From Bacillaceae bacterium SAS-127 (lineage in GTDB: Bacteria > Bacillota > Bacilli > Bacillales > Domibacillaceae), in the NCBI GenBank assembly GCA_002261155.1, contig NKXN01000063.1:1-51963 (forward strand): a DNA stretch of 51,963 nt. The letters are read 5' to 3'. The position numbers and the translations under genes were made by a program. The notes under the pieces are model-generated. The model did not search any database, was not told the DNA's origin, and was given only the letters and a program-made list of their open reading frames with translations. Shown here one piece after another: positions 1 through 8,704 of the stretch (its first letter is position 1; each line of letters opens with the position of its first letter).

Positions 1-426
1 TGGCGGCTTCGGCTTCTCTACCGGCTTTTGATCTGGACTCGGTTTAGACGGTTTGCCTTTTTGGTTGATGATTAGTTTTTGACCAATCGTTAACGCATTA
101 GTGGTTAATTTATTATCTTTTCTAATTTGTTCAATCGTTGTGCCGTACTTGTTAGCAATCTTCCACAAGCTATCTCCGGATTTCACGATATAGGTCACGC
201 TTGAACCCGTTGCTGGCGGCTTCGGCTTCTCTACCGGCTTTTGATCTGGACTCGGTTTAGACGGCGTTCCTTTTGCGTCGATGATTAGTTTTTGACCGAT
301 CGTTAACGCAGCTGTTTTTAACTGATTGTCTTTTTTGATTTGTTCGATCGTCGTTCCGTACTTGTTGGCAATCTTCCACAGGCTATCTCCGGATCTCACA
401 ATATGAATGACTGAGCCATTTTTCTT
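1..426 (-). repeat. Tandem 213-bp repeat encoding LysM plus Pro-rich linker
   Basis: Positions 1-213 and 214-426 are near-identical copies with a period of 213 bp (71 codons), each encoding one LysM domain and one linker. The linker part is almost unchanged at the DNA level, which suggests recent duplication or gene conversion. More copies may lie beyond the window edge. Confidence 0.85.
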
Positions 427-912
427 TGCAGCAGCTACTGACGGGTTCGCTATTGTTACTTTCGACGCGACAGAGCGCACTTCATTTTCTGCCAATTTAA
501 CCGATTGTTCAACTTTTTGACTAGTTTCCACGTTCGCAATAGTGTTTTCACTGTTGGCATTTCCCTCTTCCACCGCTTTCAAATGAAGCGCCTGACCTTT
601 TTCATCAAGGGTTGGGACTGTGATTTGCTGTCCAACGTGCAGCGTATCCGAGGTAAAGCCATTCTTGCTTTTTAGCTGTTCAACGGAGACTTGATATTTT
701 TTAGCTAAAGAATAAATGGTGTCTCCTTTTTTCACTGTATAAGCAGTCGCACAGTCGCAAGCATTAGCTTGTTCCGGCTGCCCAAACATTGAGACCGCAG
801 TGAGTGAAACAGCTAAAGTTGCCCCCACCCATTTAGCATTTCGCTGATGGGCTTTCATTTTCTTTAATTTAGCACTTCTTTCTTGGCGAGTTTCCATTCG
901 ATTGTTTTCCAT
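1..912 (-). CDS. Secreted LysM-repeat cell-wall protein (N-terminal part, runs off window)
   Basis: The reading frame is open from an ATG at 912 to the window edge, giving 304 residues without a stop; the C-terminus is missing. A GGGGAG ribosome site precedes the ATG. A long basic stretch (residues 17-28) precedes a hydrophobic segment (about 29-44) and a likely signal-peptidase site after ANA (51), so the protein is probably exported. Three LysM domains follow at about 57-100, 169-211 and 241-282, each with a GD(T/S)(I/L)(Y/W) start and a GQ(Q/K)(I/L) end. They are joined by Pro/Lys-rich linkers containing PVEKPKPP. LysM domains bind peptidoglycan N-acetylglucosamine. In Bacillus such N-terminal LysM arrays usually carry an NlpC/P60, 3D or other hydrolase domain at the C-terminus, but that domain is not in view, so the enzyme class is unknown. 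Confidence 0.85.
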   Translation of the reverse strand, partial: MENNRMETRQERSAKLKKMKAHQRNAKWVGATLAVSLTAVSMFGQPEQANACDCATAYTVKKGDTIYSLAKKYQVSVEQLKSKNGFTSDTLHVGQQITVPTLDEKGQALHLKAVEEGNANSENTIANVETSQKVEQSVKLAENEVRSVASKVTIANPSVAAAKKNGSVIHIVRSGDSLWKIANKYGTTIEQIKKDNQLKTAALTIGQKLIIDAKGTPSKPSPDQKPVEKPKPPATGSSVTYIVKSGDSLWKIANKYGTTIEQIRKDNKLTTNALTIGQKLIINQKGKPSKPSPDQKPVEKPKPP

Positions 913-977
913 GCTATTCTCCCCGTTTGTTATTTTTTTAAAATTGAACTTCATCTCAATATTCCCCACAAAAGAAA

Positions 978-1006
978 ATATTACATCTAAATATAAAAAA
1001 CGACAA
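978..1006 (-). promoter_or_regulatory. Candidate sigma-A promoter for the LysM gene
   Basis: Reading the minus strand, TTGTCG (1006-1001) is followed after 17 bases by TAATAT (983-978), about 65 bases upstream of the ATG. Both hexamers match consensus at four of six positions. No convincing WalR box was found, although LysM hydrolases are often in that regulon. Confidence 0.35.
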
Positions 1007-1376
1007 ATTCATAAAAATAGCGACATTAACGTAAAACATATATCTAAAATCCTATAATAATGCTTCATTATGAGTCTATATTTCTAATGAACGAACACAC
1101 CCATTACGCAATAAAATTAAGATAAAGTGATATATATAGTGTTTTAATAGGTATAAAGGGTGATTTAGTAAATTTTCATCAATACTTAGATGGCTCGGGA
1201 TTTAGGAAAAAGCGATTAATTTTATCTACGCCTCTCTTTTATATCTCGGCTGCACTGATTAACTACAATACTATGGTAAAATACCCAACTCTACAAATCC
1301 TTAACAATTATTTCTCTATCGTTAATTTAACAGACAAAGTTTAAAACTAGTTAAAATGACATAAAATAAAACTTCA

Positions 1377-1465
1377 ATCCGTAAGGGTTTTCTTCATCAT
1401 CCACGGATGAAAAACGAGCTGTAAGACCCCTCCTGTGCTTTTTGAGGTAGAGTCTTACAGCTCGT
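1377..1465 (-). other. Two tandem hairpins in the 913-1572 intergenic region
   Basis: Positions 1414-1427 and 1452-1465 form a perfect 14-bp inverted repeat (ACGAGCTGTAAGAC and its complement) around a 24-base loop. Read on the minus strand it is followed by TTTTT (1414-1410), so it could act as a second terminator behind the ABC exporter operon. A smaller hairpin, ATCCGT (1377-1382) with ACGGAT (1403-1408), lies next to it. The rest of 1007-1376 is AT-rich; I see no gene, RNA or repeat in it. Confidence 0.5.
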
Positions 1466-1508
1466 AAATCAGGTATTTAGTAACTAGTTTTGTTTTACAC
1501 ATCATTAC

Positions 1509-1542
1509 AAAAAAACCGCATAAATTCAGAATATCTATGCGG
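1509..1542 (-). terminator. Rho-independent terminator of the MarR-MFS-ABC operon
   Basis: CCGCATA (1516-1522) pairs with TATGCGG (1536-1542). Read on the minus strand the stem is followed by seven T residues (1515-1509). It lies about 30 bases after the stop codon of the last gene. Confidence 0.8.
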
Positions 1543-1572
1543 ATCTCTTATATGATTACTTTTCTTATTATC

Positions 1573-3285
1573 CTATTGAACGCTAGCAGGCCGAGAAAAC
1601 ACTCCTAAATTAAGAATATAATCAGCCCTCGCGATCGTGTTAAGACGATGAGCGATCGTGATGGTCGTTCGCCCTTGCATCAGACGTTCTAGCGCTTGTT
1701 GAATGTGAATTTCGGTAATCGTGTCAATGCTGCTTGTTGCTTCATCTAGAATTAAAATCGTTGGGTTCGCTAAAATCGCTCGAGCAATCGCAAGCAACTG
1801 TTTTTGCCCTTGGCTAATGCCGCTCCCTTCATGCTTCAACTTCGTGTCGTAGCCATCAGGCAGTTTCATAATGAACGAATGCGCATTGGCTTCTTGCGCC
1901 ACCTTTTCTACCTCTTCGTCCGTAGCCTCTAGCCTGCCGTAACGAATATTTTCGCGGATTGTCCCTTCAAATAAAAACGTGTCCTGAAGTACAAACCCCA
2001 TATACTTTCGCAAATTTTGGCGTGAAATTTTCGTACTCTCTTTGCCATCAATTAAAATTTGTCCTTCATCCGGGTCATAAAAGCGTGCTAACAAGTTAAT
2101 AATCGTTGTTTTCCCTGAACCAGTCGGCCCAATCAATGCTAACATCTCACCGGGACGCACAGAAAAATTAACCCCTTGAATCGTCTCCTGTCCCTTCACA
2201 TAAGCGAATGATACATCACGAAATTCAATTTCGCCGCGGATCGTCTCCACTTTTTCTAGTTCATTCGCTTCCTGTTCTTCCGGCTCCGTATCGATAATAT
2301 CAAATACCCGCTCTGCTCCAGCAATGGCGGACAGTAGCGTGTTGAATTGATTCGCTAAATCATTGAGTGGACGAGTAAACTGACGTGAATACTCCGCAAA
2401 AATGACAATCACACCGACAGAAACGAATCCTTTTAATGCGAGCCAACCGCCCACTCCAGCAATTAATGCAAAGCTTAAATTATTCAACACGTTCATTAAC
2501 TTCGGAATAAAACCCGAATACGTTTGTGCCCAATAGCCCGCCTTCTTTAACTTCGCATTCCTCCGGGCAAACTCTGCCGCAATCTTCTCCTCTTGTGAAA
2601 ACATTTTGACAATATGTTTACTGGATACTACTTCTTCAATATAGCCATTCAATTCACCTAAATGACGTTGCTGCTCTTTAAATTGCTTACGTGTTCGACT
2701 CGTAATCCACTTCATTCCGAGATACATCAACGGAACAATTAACAGCGTCACAGCCGTCAACAGCGGACTAAGCGAAACCATGACGATGACCGCTCCTGTT
2801 AACGTCAATACACTTGAAACGATTTGAATAACTGAGCTATTGAGCGTGCTACTCACATTTTCAATGTCATTCGTCACCCGGCTCATAAGCTCACCGTGCT
2901 GACGTTGATCAAAAAAGGATAACGGCAGTTGATGGAGATGATCAAACAGCCCTGTTCTCATTTCAAATACTGTTTTTTGAGCCACTCCAGCCATCCAATA
3001 ATTTTGCAAAAAGATCGTCAAAGAATAAAAACAGTACACAACTCCTAGCTGAAAGAGTAAGGAAAGTAACCCATTTTTATCGCCAGTGATGATAAATTCA
3101 TCAATCGCCATCCCGACAAGATAAGGCCCGAGCAAACCTAGCCCTGAGCTTGCGGCGACCATGATGATAACGAGAAAGAGCACCCCTTTGCGCTTCGCCA
3201 AATAGCTTGCCAATCTTTTGAGCGTTTGTGTAGCATCTTTAATTCGTGGCTTCGGTCCGCCCCTAATGTTGTGGTGCCTTGACAT
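1573..3285 (-). CDS. yfiC: ABC multidrug exporter half-transporter, YfiC-like, shortened C-terminus
   Basis: 570 residues: an N-terminal six-helix exporter domain (about 35-310) followed by a nucleotide-binding domain. Walker A is GPTGSGKTT (386-394), Walker B with catalytic glutamate is ILILDE (510-515), and the H-loop histidine is H546. The signature is ISQGQ (490-494) instead of LSGGQ. It should pair with the upstream YfiB-like subunit, whose stop codon overlaps this start by 23 bp; an AGGAGGAG site lies before ATG 3285. In the dimer this subunit supplies the intact Walker site and the partner supplies the canonical signature. The protein diverges from the family just after ADYILNL (about 561) and ends nine residues later, so roughly 35 residues usually seen after the H-loop are missing. 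Substrate unknown; drug export is inferred from the family and the linked MarR gene. Confidence 0.85.
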   Translation of the reverse strand: MSRHHNIRGGPKPRIKDATQTLKRLASYLAKRKGVLFLVIIMVAASSGLGLLGPYLVGMAIDEFIITGDKNGLLSLLFQLGVVYCFYSLTIFLQNYWMAGVAQKTVFEMRTGLFDHLHQLPLSFFDQRQHGELMSRVTNDIENVSSTLNSSVIQIVSSVLTLTGAVIVMVSLSPLLTAVTLLIVPLMYLGMKWITSRTRKQFKEQQRHLGELNGYIEEVVSSKHIVKMFSQEEKIAAEFARRNAKLKKAGYWAQTYSGFIPKLMNVLNNLSFALIAGVGGWLALKGFVSVGVIVIFAEYSRQFTRPLNDLANQFNTLLSAIAGAERVFDIIDTEPEEQEANELEKVETIRGEIEFRDVSFAYVKGQETIQGVNFSVRPGEMLALIGPTGSGKTTIINLLARFYDPDEGQILIDGKESTKISRQNLRKYMGFVLQDTFLFEGTIRENIRYGRLEATDEEVEKVAQEANAHSFIMKLPDGYDTKLKHEGSGISQGQKQLLAIARAILANPTILILDEATSSIDTITEIHIQQALERLMQGRTTITIAHRLNTIARADYILNLGVFSRPASVQ

Positions 3286-5008
3286 AAGTTCGCTCCTCCT
3301 CTCTAGATTGGGAAGCTATTAGCTGTTGATACAAATCACTCGTCTTCATTAACTCTTCATGCGTTCCAGTCGCTAATATGCGACCATCTTCTAACAAAAT
3401 AATTTGATTCGCTCGTTGTGCGGTCGTTATCTTTTGTGTAATGATGAGCGTCGTACACGTTTCTTGCTTCAACGCCGCCAGCATGTTCGCTTCTGTCTTT
3501 AGATCGAGTGCACTCGTACTATCATCGAGCAATAAAATGAGCGGCTTGCGAATAAGCGCCCGCGCGACCGATAATCTTTGCTTTTGACCGCCAGATAAGT
3601 TCACGCCTTTTTGTCCGATAACGGTGTCAAATCCATCTGGCAAATCGGCAATCGTTTCATAAATTTGTGCTTTTTTCGCCGCGTCGATCATTTCATCGAT
3701 CGTGGCATCTTCTTTCCCCCAAGCAATATTTTCACGAATCGTCCCGGTAAATAGATGGGCTTCCTGTGGAACAAAGCCGATTTGCTCTCGCAAGGAAGCC
3801 GACTGTACCTCTTGAATATCTTGACCATCAATTCGAATCGTTCCATGATTAAGCTCATACAACTTTGGAATTAAATAAAACAACGTCGATTTTCCTGATC
3901 CTGTCGCCCCTAAAACAGCAGTCGTTTTCCCAGAATGAACAATAAAGGAAAGATCCTTTAACACCGGCTCCTCACTCCCTGGGAAAGAAAACGACACATG
4001 ATCAAATTCAATTTTTCCACCTGTTGCTTGAAAAGGTATTCCTTTCAAACGCTGATCCGCCTGCTCTTCCGGCTCCTCAAGCAGCTCACCAATTCGTTCG
4101 GCTGAAGCCTTTCCTCTAGAGAAAATCATAATGATAAACGTAAAAATAGATAAGGAAGCAATAATTCTTGTAGCGTAATTAATGACCGCAACAATTTCTC
4201 CAGCGGTTGCCGTTCCTGCCTGAAATTCAGCAAAACCAAACCATAATATAAAGAGCATGCTACCGTTCATCACAAATAACAAAACAGGCATCGTCGTTTC
4301 CACCATTCGTACAACGCGAATCGTTTGCTCCATCAGTTGTTCACTCACTTCTTTAAAGCGCATGCTTTCATGGCGCCAACGAAGAAATGCTTTAATTAAC
4401 CGAATGCCTGCTAAGTTTTCTTGCATCACGTTATTCACTTGATCGAGTCGTTGTTGAACGGAACGAAATAAAGTTGAGCTTTGTTTCATCCTTCTTAATA
4501 AAAAAGCAACCATCAACGGAACGGTCACGAGCAAGATAAGTGTGAGCTTCACATGAACGAGCAAGGCCATCACCGTACCGAAAAGGATCATCAGCGGAGC
4601 ACGCAGCATAATCCGCAAGCTCATAAACACCGCATTTTGCAAAAGAGTCACATCGGTTGTCATGCGGGTAATTAATGAGGAGGAAGCGAAACGATTGTAG
4701 CTAGCGAACGAGAAGGATTGCACTTTCTCAATCATTTTTCCCCTTAAATCGAAGCCAAAATTTTGCCCGACATGAGCGGCGACAAAGGAATTAATAATGC
4801 CTGAAATAAAAGCGAGAAGCGTCGTGGCGAGCATGACCGCTCCCCATTTATACACAGCGGTAAGATCTCCTTTCACAATCCCCTCATCAATAATTTTCGC
4901 CATAAACAAAGGATGTGTGAGTTCGACAGCCAATTCCACTAACATCAGTAGCCACGCCAACCCCATCAAATATTTATAAGGCTTTAAATAAGAAAATACT
5001 GATCGCAA
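3263..5008 (-). CDS. yfiB: ABC multidrug exporter half-transporter, YfiB-like, degenerate ATP site
   Basis: 581 residues with a six-helix transmembrane domain (about 12-300) and a C-terminal nucleotide-binding domain. Walker A is GATGSGKST (367-375) and the signature is LSGGQ (471-475). Walker B reads LILLLDD (490-496), so the catalytic glutamate is Asp496. The H-loop histidine is replaced by Gln525 in ITQKITT. These two changes mark the non-hydrolytic site of heterodimeric exporters such as BmrC/BmrD. Together with the odd ISQGQ signature of the downstream subunit they make one composite site degenerate and leave the other competent. The start is a TTG at 5008 with GGTGGAG upstream. The gene follows the MFS gene by 32 bases and overlaps the next subunit, consistent with one operon. 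Confidence 0.88.
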   Translation of the reverse strand: MRSVFSYLKPYKYLMGLAWLLMLVELAVELTHPLFMAKIIDEGIVKGDLTAVYKWGAVMLATTLLAFISGIINSFVAAHVGQNFGFDLRGKMIEKVQSFSFASYNRFASSSLITRMTTDVTLLQNAVFMSLRIMLRAPLMILFGTVMALLVHVKLTLILLVTVPLMVAFLLRRMKQSSTLFRSVQQRLDQVNNVMQENLAGIRLIKAFLRWRHESMRFKEVSEQLMEQTIRVVRMVETTMPVLLFVMNGSMLFILWFGFAEFQAGTATAGEIVAVINYATRIIASLSIFTFIIMIFSRGKASAERIGELLEEPEEQADQRLKGIPFQATGGKIEFDHVSFSFPGSEEPVLKDLSFIVHSGKTTAVLGATGSGKSTLFYLIPKLYELNHGTIRIDGQDIQEVQSASLREQIGFVPQEAHLFTGTIRENIAWGKEDATIDEMIDAAKKAQIYETIADLPDGFDTVIGQKGVNLSGGQKQRLSVARALIRKPLILLLDDSTSALDLKTEANMLAALKQETCTTLIITQKITTAQRANQIILLEDGRILATGTHEELMKTSDLYQQLIASQSREEERTYVKAPQH

Positions 5009-5040
5009 GGCAGCTCCACCCTTCTATTTGAAAAAAATTC

Positions 5041-6270
5041 TCAATTATATTTTTTCCCAGTATAGTCCACTTGCTCACTTTTTTCAAACTTTAGCCGGCT
5101 CGTTTGACGACGTTGAATTAATACGAAATAGATAACCACGCCTAATAAAATATAGAAGCTACAATACACATAAAGCTGGCTAAAACTCATTTTTGTCACG
5201 ATTAAACCGATGAAAAACGAACCAACTCCAATTCCGAGATCAAACAGCGATAAAAATGTCGCTGTGGCGAGCGCTTTTTTCGCTGGTGGGGCTTTTTGAA
5301 TGGCAATCGTTTGAAAGCTCGGAAATAATGTTCCCCACCCTAGTCCGATCAATCCAGCTGCCGTAAGAAACGTCCATGCTGTGGACACTTGGCTTAACAA
5401 AAGCATTCCGACTGCAAACAATAAGATCGCCGGATACACGATCACATGCGCTCCGTATTGATCAAACCATTTTCCTGTGAACGGGCGCGATAATAATAGC
5501 ACCACTGCATAAACAACAAAGAAGTAACTAGCTACCTCTACTAATTGAAGCTCTTCTGCATAGACTGACACGAATGATAAAATCGAAGCGTACACCGCTG
5601 AGAAAAACATGCCGACGATCGCGATCGGCAACGCCGAGAATTCAAATAAATCACGAGCGCGTAATTGTACGTGAAAAATGGACATCGCACTTTGAGTAGA
5701 CAGCTCGTCACGACTATCAATCAGCCCACCGGCAACTAGAGCGAGGCCAGCAATTACCACACAGAGAATGATCATCGTGAAACCGCCCCATTGTTGCATA
5801 GCGGTCAACCCAAGAAACGGTCCAACGACCATCGCTAAGTTGGTGGACATCACATAATAGCCCATCCCTTCTCCCCGCCGAGAATCCGGAATAATATCAG
5901 CCACCATTGCCCCAGTTGCAGTTGTTGCCATTCCAAAACCAATCCCATGAAAAAAACGTAGCGCCAGCATCATCGACAATGAATCTGGCACAAAGTAAAG
6001 CAAAGACGCAAAAAGAAAGATCAACTGCGAAGCAAGCAATACCTTCTTTTTGCCAAACTGTTCAATCCACTGTCCTGTGAACGGTCGCACAATAATCGCT
6101 GATAATAAAAACAACGTCGTTACTAAACCCGCCTCACTTGGTGAACTTCCCATCTCCTGTAGCGCATACACCGGCATCGTCACTAACAGCATATAAAAAA
6201 CGATAAATAGAAAAAAATTACTGACAGACACACTAATAAAATCCTTCGTCCATAAAGCCGGCTTACTCAT
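5041..6270 (-). CDS. Major facilitator superfamily transporter (probable drug efflux)
   Basis: About 409 hydrophobic residues with the 12-helix pattern of the MFS. An RPFTGQW loop motif near the second helix and its relative RPFTGKW in the second half show the usual internal duplication. I place the start at ATG 6270 (MSKPALW) rather than the in-frame ATG at 6276, because GAGAAGGGG is directly adjacent to the first ATG and better spaced for the second. The start overlaps the end of the MarR gene by 8 bp (ATGAGTAA), so the two are translationally coupled. The substrate cannot be read from sequence; co-transcription with a MarR regulator and an ABC exporter suggests toxic-compound efflux. Confidence 0.85.
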   Translation of the reverse strand: MSKPALWTKDFISVSVSNFFLFIVFYMLLVTMPVYALQEMGSSPSEAGLVTTLFLLSAIIVRPFTGQWIEQFGKKKVLLASQLIFLFASLLYFVPDSLSMMLALRFFHGIGFGMATTATGAMVADIIPDSRRGEGMGYYVMSTNLAMVVGPFLGLTAMQQWGGFTMIILCVVIAGLALVAGGLIDSRDELSTQSAMSIFHVQLRARDLFEFSALPIAIVGMFFSAVYASILSFVSVYAEELQLVEVASYFFVVYAVVLLLSRPFTGKWFDQYGAHVIVYPAILLFAVGMLLLSQVSTAWTFLTAAGLIGLGWGTLFPSFQTIAIQKAPPAKKALATATFLSLFDLGIGVGSFFIGLIVTKMSFSQLYVYCSFYILLGVVIYFVLIQRRQTSRLKFEKSEQVDYTGKKYN

Positions 6271-6706
6271 TCCCATCCCCTTCTCTCTGTTGATTTGTTA
6301 AGCTGAGCAACAAATCCGAAGTAAGTAGATACAAGTGTTTCTGTTGCTCTTCTGGAAAATTAGCTAATAGCTCTTGATTGGCAGCTAAAATCTCTTTTTC
6401 CCAGATTGGATACTCCTTCTCTGTTTGCTCGGTCAACATAATAATTTTGACGCGCTTATCATCACCTGGCACTTGCTTCACATATCCTTGTTTAACAAGC
6501 CGCTGAATCGTTCGTGTCATTGGCGGTGCCTCAACTGCCAAATAATCGCATAGCTCTGTTTGCGTCAAGTTTCCTTTTTCCTTCAATACATATAACACCG
6601 ACCACTGCGCACTATACAGCCCATACGGCTGCAACACCGTATTCACTCGCTTCGTCAATTGTCTTGAAAGCTGATGAAGCGAATGAAACAAAAAATGCGA
6701 GTTCAT
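6263..6706 (-). CDS. MarR-family transcriptional regulator
   Basis: 147 residues with the MarR winged-helix layout: an N-terminal dimerisation helix, a helix-turn-helix around residues 50-75 (LTQTELCDYLAVEAPPMTRT) and a basic wing containing GDDKRVK. It probably represses its own operon with the MFS and ABC exporter genes and is released by a small ligand, as is usual in the family. An AGGAGTG ribosome site precedes ATG 6706. The perfect palindrome TTACCTAGGTAA lies about 20 bases upstream of the start, just after the -10 box, which fits autorepression. It is the first gene of the operon ending at 1573. Confidence 0.9.
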   Translation of the reverse strand: MNSHFLFHSLHQLSRQLTKRVNTVLQPYGLYSAQWSVLYVLKEKGNLTQTELCDYLAVEAPPMTRTIQRLVKQGYVKQVPGDDKRVKIIMLTEQTEKEYPIWEKEILAANQELLANFPEEQQKHLYLLTSDLLLSLTNQQREGDGNE

Positions 6707-6724
6707 AAAGCCACTCCTTTTTAT

Positions 6725-6744
6725 TTACCTAGGTAACTATTATA
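6725..6744 (-). promoter_or_regulatory. Promoter -10 and palindromic MarR operator
   Basis: On the minus strand TATAAT (6744-6739) is followed two bases later by the perfect 12-bp palindrome TTACCTAGGTAA (6736-6725). The palindrome falls at the expected transcription start, where a bound MarR dimer would block initiation. The -35 box is weak, so the exact promoter is less certain than the operator. Confidence 0.65.
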
Positions 6745-6792
6745 CACCTCTAAATTGTAGCATATTTTTCGATATGAGAAATAATTTACAAT

Positions 6793-6824
6793 AAAAAAAA
6801 GCCGACTCATAAAGAGTCAAGCTT
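6793..6824 (-). terminator. Terminator after dagK
   Basis: GACTC/GAGTC stem with a flanking AAGC/GCTT extension; read on the minus strand it is followed by a run of eight T residues (6800-6793). It separates dagK from the MarR operon. Confidence 0.8.
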
Positions 6825-6829
6825 CTTCA

Positions 6830-7747
6830 TTAATAGATTCGATCCTGTGGACGCAACTGGTCGACGGGAACAAATACTTCTAAATGTCGATACAAGTTTT
6901 CAAAATCAACTGGTGTAGCCCCACCTAACTCCCCATCCAGATTAATTAATACCTTTTCTGGTGAATGGACTTTAATTCGATTCGCCTTCGTATAAATGAC
7001 ATGGTCATCTTGAAGATGCTCTCCTCGTAAAGCAAGGCTTGCAATGCGAATAAACTCAGCTAAGTTCGTCTTTTTCAAAATGAGTAAGGAAAATAGGCCA
7101 TCGTTGACCGAAGAATCTGGCGCAAGCTTCTCGAAGCCACCGACAGAATTCGTTAAGGCGATCAAGAACAGCATTACTTCTCCTTCAAAGAGCTTACCAT
7201 CATATTCGATCTTCACTTCCGATGCTTTAATCGATGGCAGCATTTCCATTCCTTTTAAATAATATGCCATTTGACCGAGCATCGTCTTTAATTTACTCGG
7301 CACTTCATACGTCAGCTCTGTTAAACGGCCACCGGCAGCAATATTAATAAAATAGCGGTCATTCATACGACCAATATCAACCGGAATGGTGTCCCCGTTG
7401 ACGATGACGTCCACCGCTCCTTGAATATTATCTCGCGGAATGTGCAGAGCACGAGCAAAGTCATTCGTCGTCCCCATCGGAATAACTCCAAACTTCGGAC
7501 GATATTCCTGTTCGGCTAAGCCATTCACTACTTCATTTAACGTCCCATCTCCACCAGCGGCAATGACGACATCATACTTGCGCTCAACCGCAATTCGAGC
7601 AGCACGTGTCGCATCTCCTTCTCCAACCGTTGCGTGGGTAGAAGCTTCATAGCCCGCCTGCTCTAGCTTTTGTAACACTTCTGGCAAACTCTTTTTGAAA
7701 AGCTCTCGCCCTGAAGTAGGATTATAAATAATTCTTGCTCTTTTCAT
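6830..7747 (-). CDS. dagK: Diacylglycerol kinase (DagK/YerQ)
   Basis: 305 residues, the usual length. The N-terminal DAGK catalytic domain has the nucleotide-binding GGDGT motif (65-69) followed by NEVVNGL, and the family motif PMGTTNDFAR near residue 111. It phosphorylates diacylglycerol to phosphatidate, which in Gram-positive bacteria recycles diacylglycerol released during lipoteichoic acid synthesis. The start is ATG 7747 with GGAG upstream. In B. subtilis dagK lies close to gatCAB; here about 11 kb of arginine and transporter genes separate them, which points to insertions or rearrangement on that side. Confidence 0.95.
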   Translation of the reverse strand: MKRARIIYNPTSGRELFKKSLPEVLQKLEQAGYEASTHATVGEGDATRAARIAVERKYDVVIAAGGDGTLNEVVNGLAEQEYRPKFGVIPMGTTNDFARALHIPRDNIQGAVDVIVNGDTIPVDIGRMNDRYFINIAAGGRLTELTYEVPSKLKTMLGQMAYYLKGMEMLPSIKASEVKIEYDGKLFEGEVMLFLIALTNSVGGFEKLAPDSSVNDGLFSLLILKKTNLAEFIRIASLALRGEHLQDDHVIYTKANRIKVHSPEKVLINLDGELGGATPVDFENLYRHLEVFVPVDQLRPQDRIY

Positions 7748-7838
7748 TTGTCTCCATCCTAGTCTTCATGTAAAATTATGTTTATTTTTCCCAATATACT
7801 TCTTGTGTTAATATTTTACTACTTTTCAACTAAAAAAG

Positions 7839-8639
7839 CTATTTTTCGAACAGTTCAATTCCTCTTTGCTCCAAAAAAGCGATCGATTCTTCTAGTCCTT
7901 GTTCATCGACTTGAAACGCTTCTACCACTGCTCTTATCCACATGGCCTTCTCTTTAAAATGATGGGCACGAATGTCGCGATAGTTCATCACCTTTAACGT
8001 TTCATCCCGCAAAAAATAACAGTTATTCCCTTGAAAGCGAACAGCCGATATTCTGCGCATCGTTATATTGCTATCACAATCTTGAAAAGACGAAGCCGCT
8101 TCCTCGATAATTTCCTCTTCCTTTAACGGCACCCAATGAATTTCTTTCGTCACAAACGTCTTCCCATTTGCTCTCCGCTCAAGCAAAAATTTGTTCTCGC
8201 CTATGTTTGTAAAAATGATCTCTTCTCCAAAGCCATGCAGCACATGACGATAGCGACTTGCTAATTCAATCGGTCGGGTCATCGGTGAACCATAACCGAC
8301 ATCTACATAGTATCGGCTATTTTCAATCGTGACCATAATCGCTACGTGACCAGGAAGAACGCGCACGAACGCACAAGTATAGCCGAGCTTTTCTAACAGC
8401 CGAGCAAAATTAATATTCAACGAGTAACAAGTTCCCCCCCATCCCCTATCCTCTAAATGTTGAACGAACAATTCAAAGTCCGGGACATGCGGACTACCTT
8501 GATTATAATAATAAAACTTGCTAAACGTTTCATACGGAATCAATGATAAATGATGCTGTATCAGCCGCTGTAAATAATTTAAGCTTGGCTTCTCTCTACT
8601 AATTTTCAGTCGGTTTAAATAACCTGATACGACATCCAT
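7839..8639 (-). CDS. nat: Arylamine N-acetyltransferase
   Basis: 266 residues from ATG 8639. A TTG five codons earlier is in frame but sits inside the GAGGGGGAG ribosome site, so ATG is preferred. The catalytic triad is visible: Cys71 in WGGTCYSLN, His98 in PGHVAI and Asp113 in YVDVGYG, with the His-Asp spacing of 15 usual in the family. The enzyme transfers acetyl from acetyl-CoA to arylamines or hydrazines in the cytoplasm; its physiological substrate in Bacillus is not established. It lies between dagK and a thioredoxin-like gene on the same strand, and a terminator just upstream (8664-8698) suggests its own promoter. Confidence 0.9.
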   Translation of the reverse strand: MDVVSGYLNRLKISREKPSLNYLQRLIQHHLSLIPYETFSKFYYYNQGSPHVPDFELFVQHLEDRGWGGTCYSLNINFARLLEKLGYTCAFVRVLPGHVAIMVTIENSRYYVDVGYGSPMTRPIELASRYRHVLHGFGEEIIFTNIGENKFLLERRANGKTFVTKEIHWVPLKEEEIIEEAASSFQDCDSNITMRRISAVRFQGNNCYFLRDETLKVMNYRDIRAHHFKEKAMWIRAVVEAFQVDEQGLEESIAFLEQRGIELFEK

Positions 8640-8663
8640 TCTTCTCCCCCTCAATATTTATAT

Positions 8664-8698
8664 AAAAAAACAGGCTAGGAATAGTTCCAGCAGCCTGT
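8664..8698 (-). terminator. Terminator after the thioredoxin-like gene
   Basis: CAGGCT pairs with AGCCTG around an irregular loop, followed on the minus strand by seven T residues (8670-8664 side). Confidence 0.75.
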
Positions 8699-8704
8699 CC
8701 ATCA

